The notes under the pieces were generated by a model. It searched no databases. It was not told the DNA's origin and saw only the letters and a list, made by a program, of their open reading frames with translations. From Ruminiclostridium hungatei (GTDB taxonomy: Bacteria; Bacillota; Clostridia; Acetivibrionales; DSM-1351), in the NCBI RefSeq assembly GCF_002051585.1, contig NZ_MZGX01000015.1, positions 1 to 64,000 of the forward strand: DNA of 64,000 nucleotides. Reading direction: 5' to 3'. This document shows positions 60,927-64,000 of this stretch, piece by piece (within the stretch, counting starts at the first letter, position 1; the number at the start of each line of letters is the position of its first letter). Made by a program: the position numbers and the translations under genes.

Positions 60927-63242
60927 ATGAACAGAAATGGATATGGCGGGATTGACCGTTTCAGATTGATTGCCGCTCTGCTGGTTGTTGCTGTCCATAC
61001 CCTTCCGCTGGTATCCCTCAGCCCTCTGGCAGACTTTATTCTTACACATGTTTTAGCCAGGGTTGCAGTTCCGTTCTTTTTTATGGCCACCGGATTCTTC
61101 CTGCTGCCAGACATGCTTCCTGCCTTGAATCACAAGAATAATGCCGGCACAGGAACAAATTCAATAAAGGGTCATAAAATCTTTTGTGAGGGCAAAAGGG
61201 TGGATTATAAGGCTCTTAAAACATATTTTAAAAAGACAGCCTCCATTTACCTTCTGGCTGTACTTATGTATCTGCCTTTGAATATCTATACAGGACGGCT
61301 GGCTGAAATGCTTAAGCCCTCAAGCCTCATAAGGGAACTTGCTTTCGGGGGGACTTTCTATCATTTGTGGTATCTTCCTGCAGGTATGCTGGGGGTGCTG
61401 ACAGTGTGCATTCTCCTGAGCCGCTTCAATTGGAAGGGCGTGTTTTTTATAACCGGGCTGTTATATGCCGCAGCCCTGCTGGGCGACAGCTATTATGGCC
61501 TGACGTTGAAATTTGATGGCTTGAAGAATTTTTATGATTTACTTTTTATTTGTTTTGACTATACCAGAAACGGACTGCTTATGGCGCCTGTGTTTATTGC
61601 CCTGGGGGGAGGAGCGGCCTTATCAGGGAGAAAGTACCCGGTTACAGCATATGCCGCAGGTCTATCTGTTTCGGCAACTCTATTGCTGACAGAGGGGCTG
61701 TTTTTAAAGCAACTTGGATGGCAGAGACATGACAGTATGTATATTATGCTGCTGCCCTGCCTGTTTTTCCTTTTCCGCCTGCTGCTGAATATTGGGGGAA
61801 AGGCCTCAAAGGCTTTAAGAAACACAGCTCTAATTATTTACCTTGTACACCCCCTGTGCATAGTGCTGGTGAGAGGGCTTGGAAAGGTATTGGACTTGAC
61901 ATCATTACTTGTTGACAACAGTATGATTCATTATGCTGCGGTTGTTGTGACCTCCGTACTGTGTGCGTTAAGCCTGCTGCCATTTATAAATGGCAGGAAG
62001 GATGATAAAAATGCCGGAAAGGGCAGGGCATGGGCAGAAATCAGAATGGAAAACCTTCGGAATAATGTAGAGCAGTTCAGAAGCATATTGCCGCAAGGCT
62101 GCAGAATAATGGCCGTGGTTAAGGCAAATGCTTATGGACATGGAGATGTGGAAATGGCTGCGGGTTTAAACAAGCTGGACGTAAATGCCTTTGCGGTTGC
62201 TACAGTGGAGGAAGGCGCAAGATTAAGAAGGAAAGGCATTACCGGAGAAATTCTTATTTTGGGCTATACCTTTCCGGAAGAGTTTTCACTCCTTAAAAGC
62301 TATAGCCTTACACAGACGGTGATTGATTCGGACTACGCTGCAATGCTGAACTCCTATGGGGGAAAAATAAGAGTGCATGTTAAGATTGATACCGGAATGC
62401 ACAGGCTGGGAGTCAATTCAAAGGATATTGACGGCTTGTTGAGCATATACAACTGCAAAAATCTCGCCATCAATGGCACCTTTACCCACCTGAGCTCCTG
62501 TGACAGCCTCTTGCAGGAAGATGTGGACTTTACCTTAAGGCAGATAGAGCAGTTTTATAAAACCTTGTACAAGCTGAAGCAGGTTGGTATCAATCCGGGA
62601 AGGGTGCACCTGCAAAGCAGCTATGGAGTTTTGAATTACCCGTATCTGAAATGCGATTATGCCAGGGTCGGAATAGCACTTTACGGTGTATTGAGCGATA
62701 AAAACCATGTTACCAGGGTTTCGCCCTGTCTGTCTCCTGTGCTTTCCATTAAAGCCAGGGTGGTATTGACAAAGAAAATTGAAGAAGGTGATAAGGTAGG
62801 CTATGGCCGGGAGTACACCGCAGGCGGGAAAATGACAATAGCGGTTGTAGCAATAGGCTACGGTGACGGCATACCCCGCAATCTGTCCGCCGGAAAAGGG
62901 CATGTGCTTATAAGGGGTGAGAAGGCACGGATTATTGGCAGGATATGTATGGATCAAATGATGGTGGATGTCAGCAATATACCCCGGGTTGTGCAGGGGG
63001 ATATTGCCACTGTAATCGGAGGAGACGGCAGAGAGAGCATAAGTGCCGAGAGTGTTGCTGCCTGTTCTGGAACACTTACCAATGAATTATTGTCCAGGCT
63101 GGGTCAGAGGATAGTGAGGATGGTAACCGGAGATCCCATATTCAAAGAGAATAGAGTCTTTACCCCTGAATTGAAAAAATTTTATGAAACTGCCAGGTTC
63201 TCCATAAAATCTCCACATTTTTTTAGTATGCTTCATAAGTAA
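60927..63242 (+). CDS. vanT: VanT-type membrane serine/alanine racemase
   Basis: The 771-residue protein has an N-terminal acyltransferase-3-like membrane domain of about ten helices (FRLIAALLVVAVHTLPLVSL to about residue 355) fused to a PLP-dependent alanine-racemase domain from about 370. The PLP Lys is K399 in VVKANAYGHGD, and the catalytic Tyr region is VGYGREYT near Y630. The C-terminal block has DQMMVDVSNIPRVVQGDIA. The domain order is that of VanT, which makes D-Ser for the ligase. ATG 60927 follows AGAGAGG; GTG 60921 is in frame. It is the last canonical van gene here. Confidence 0.92.
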   Translation: MNRNGYGGIDRFRLIAALLVVAVHTLPLVSLSPLADFILTHVLARVAVPFFFMATGFFLLPDMLPALNHKNNAGTGTNSIKGHKIFCEGKRVDYKALKTYFKKTASIYLLAVLMYLPLNIYTGRLAEMLKPSSLIRELAFGGTFYHLWYLPAGMLGVLTVCILLSRFNWKGVFFITGLLYAAALLGDSYYGLTLKFDGLKNFYDLLFICFDYTRNGLLMAPVFIALGGGAALSGRKYPVTAYAAGLSVSATLLLTEGLFLKQLGWQRHDSMYIMLLPCLFFLFRLLLNIGGKASKALRNTALIIYLVHPLCIVLVRGLGKVLDLTSLLVDNSMIHYAAVVVTSVLCALSLLPFINGRKDDKNAGKGRAWAEIRMENLRNNVEQFRSILPQGCRIMAVVKANAYGHGDVEMAAGLNKLDVNAFAVATVEEGARLRRKGITGEILILGYTFPEEFSLLKSYSLTQTVIDSDYAAMLNSYGGKIRVHVKIDTGMHRLGVNSKDIDGLLSIYNCKNLAINGTFTHLSSCDSLLQEDVDFTLRQIEQFYKTLYKLKQVGINPGRVHLQSSYGVLNYPYLKCDYARVGIALYGVLSDKNHVTRVSPCLSPVLSIKARVVLTKKIEEGDKVGYGREYTAGGKMTIAVVAIGYGDGIPRNLSAGKGHVLIRGEKARIIGRICMDQMMVDVSNIPRVVQGDIATVIGGDGRESISAESVAACSGTLTNELLSRLGQRIVRMVTGDPIFKENRVFTPELKKFYETARFSIKSPHFFSMLHK

Positions 63243-63280
63243 ATTAAAAAAATTTTGAATTCAGAGATGAGGAGAAACGT

Positions 63281-63760
63281 ATGCAAAACATGATGACTCA
63301 TTACATGGAGCTTTTAGCTTCAAATCAGCCCTGGAATCTGATTTTGTTTATGGCCATTCCGGTTATATTGGCGGAAACAATAGCAGTATCAGAGCTTGCA
63401 ATACTATTTACGAGAAATCTTACTGGAGGTTTGAGAAAGCTTAATAAGGCTGCCAGTATTATTGTGGGACTGTATTTTACAGGAGTATTTGTTTATCTGT
63501 TTATTAATGCCGTTATACCCTTGACCATGAATGGAGAGTGGAGAGGTTTTGCAGATGTTGTTGCCGTGGGTTTCTACCTTTCGGGAATAATTCCGCTGCT
63601 GGGAATGGCCTTATTGGACATGGGTATAATCTGCAGAAAAAGAAATGAGCTGGCAAAACTGAAGCTTCACGCAACCTTTGTGGGTATATTTCTGGTAGTT
63701 GCTCATATTGCCATGATTTTTGGAATGATTGACCCATCCCTGTTCATAATGGAAATGTAA
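63281..63760 (+). CDS. Four-helix membrane protein (DUF6803-like)
   Basis: The 159-residue protein has four hydrophobic helices (LILFMAIPVILAETIAVSEL, IIVGLYFTGVFVYLFINAVI, VVAVGFYLSGIIPLLGMALL, ATFVGIFLVVAHIAMIFGMI) with short loops and a conserved His. It resembles uncharacterised small permease-like proteins. It follows vanT by 38 bp, with GATGAGGAG before ATG 63281, and may share its transcript. A strong terminator follows. It is not a D,D-peptidase. Confidence 0.75.
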   Translation: MQNMMTHYMELLASNQPWNLILFMAIPVILAETIAVSELAILFTRNLTGGLRKLNKAASIIVGLYFTGVFVYLFINAVIPLTMNGEWRGFADVVAVGFYLSGIIPLLGMALLDMGIICRKRNELAKLKLHATFVGIFLVVAHIAMIFGMIDPSLFIMEM

Positions 63761-63842
63761 GCTGAATTATATAAAAACCTTCTTTACAGCAATAATTGAT
63801 ATATTAACTTAGGCAGGCATTATGGTCTTTTGTGAGACTATG

Positions 63843-63901
63843 AAAAAAAGCGGTCTGACTCCTGGAGCGACAGTACCAACAGGAGTTAGACCGCTTTTTT
63901 T
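63843..63901. terminator. Very strong bidirectional terminator
   Basis: Seven A then GCGGTCT pairs with AGACCGC then seven T, with an inner ACTCCTG/CAGGAGT helix. It ends the van-like transcript. The remaining bases to 64000 hold no recognisable gene, though a minus-strand gene could enter from the right edge. Confidence 0.93.
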
Positions 63902-64000
63902 GTGCTGTGCTGCACACCATCCGGTTCATATACCAGGGTGATGGAAATTTTTTACAGAGTCCTTATAGTGCTTACTGCAAGGTCAGCTCTCCGTACCAGT

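Noticed and set aside
63902-64000. C-terminal end of a minus-strand gene at the right edge
   Set aside because: Only a few codons (for example ending RRADLAVSTIRTL) are in the window, too short to support.

Overview
The window reads as a chromosome segment of an anaerobic, spore-forming Firmicute, most like the cellulolytic Ruminiclostridium / Clostridium cellulolyticum group. The signs are sporulation genes (spoIIM, dacF, ytfJ), an IspH-S1 fusion typical of Clostridia, the order spoIIM-xerD-pdp-dacF-scpAB-ytfJ-rluB, strong AGGAGG ribosome sites and moderately AT-rich DNA. The assignment is inferred from gene content; no database was searched.

Layout. 1-1.9 kb: remnants of IS110-family elements, a 38-bp perfect palindrome, then tRNA-Phe and tRNA-Met on the minus strand. 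2.4-8.1 kb: three tandem M42 aminopeptidases, an EamA permease and a beta-CASP RNase-like protein, apparently one operon. 8.5-12.9 kb: a lysozyme-like secreted protein, a lactate permease, RNase HI and a Nudix hydrolase; two of these genes share an 80-bp hairpin-rich leader. 13-22.6 kb: sporulation, recombination, cell-wall and chromosome-segregation housekeeping. 22.8-28.6 kb: mnmM, a secreted calcium-repeat protein, and a three-gene set whose subunit sizes match a soluble biotin transcarboxylase. 29.7-37.5 kb: GH105 hydrolase, RpiR regulator, flavoprotein, HutP-like protein, aroH, cmk, ispH-S1. 37.7-44.4 kb: a frameshifted cheR, tRNA-Leu, murD, a radical-SAM/DNA-metabolism pair, an ACT protein and a DUF711 protein. 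44.6-49.7 kb: DUF2752 protein, HtrA-like protease, stalk-domain protein and an LCP protein.

49.9-55.4 kb is a metal (probably copper) island: a DUF2318 protein, an HMA-TauE/SafE-cupredoxin fusion, copA and copZ. 55.6-63.8 kb holds two two-component systems. The second, together with a VanG-type D-Ala:D-Ser ligase and a VanT-type serine racemase, forms a glycopeptide-resistance-like cluster with no vanXY or vanX/vanY D,D-peptidase in the window.

Three different families of short palindromic repeat (275, 210 and 224 bp) sit between genes. One 275-bp element occurs twice, in opposite orientations, 45 kb apart, and one copy lies between copA and copZ. The most interesting items are the van-like cluster with a shared candidate operator, the repeats and mobile leader, the metal fusion protein, the radical-SAM pair and a switch-like leader at 42.67 kb.
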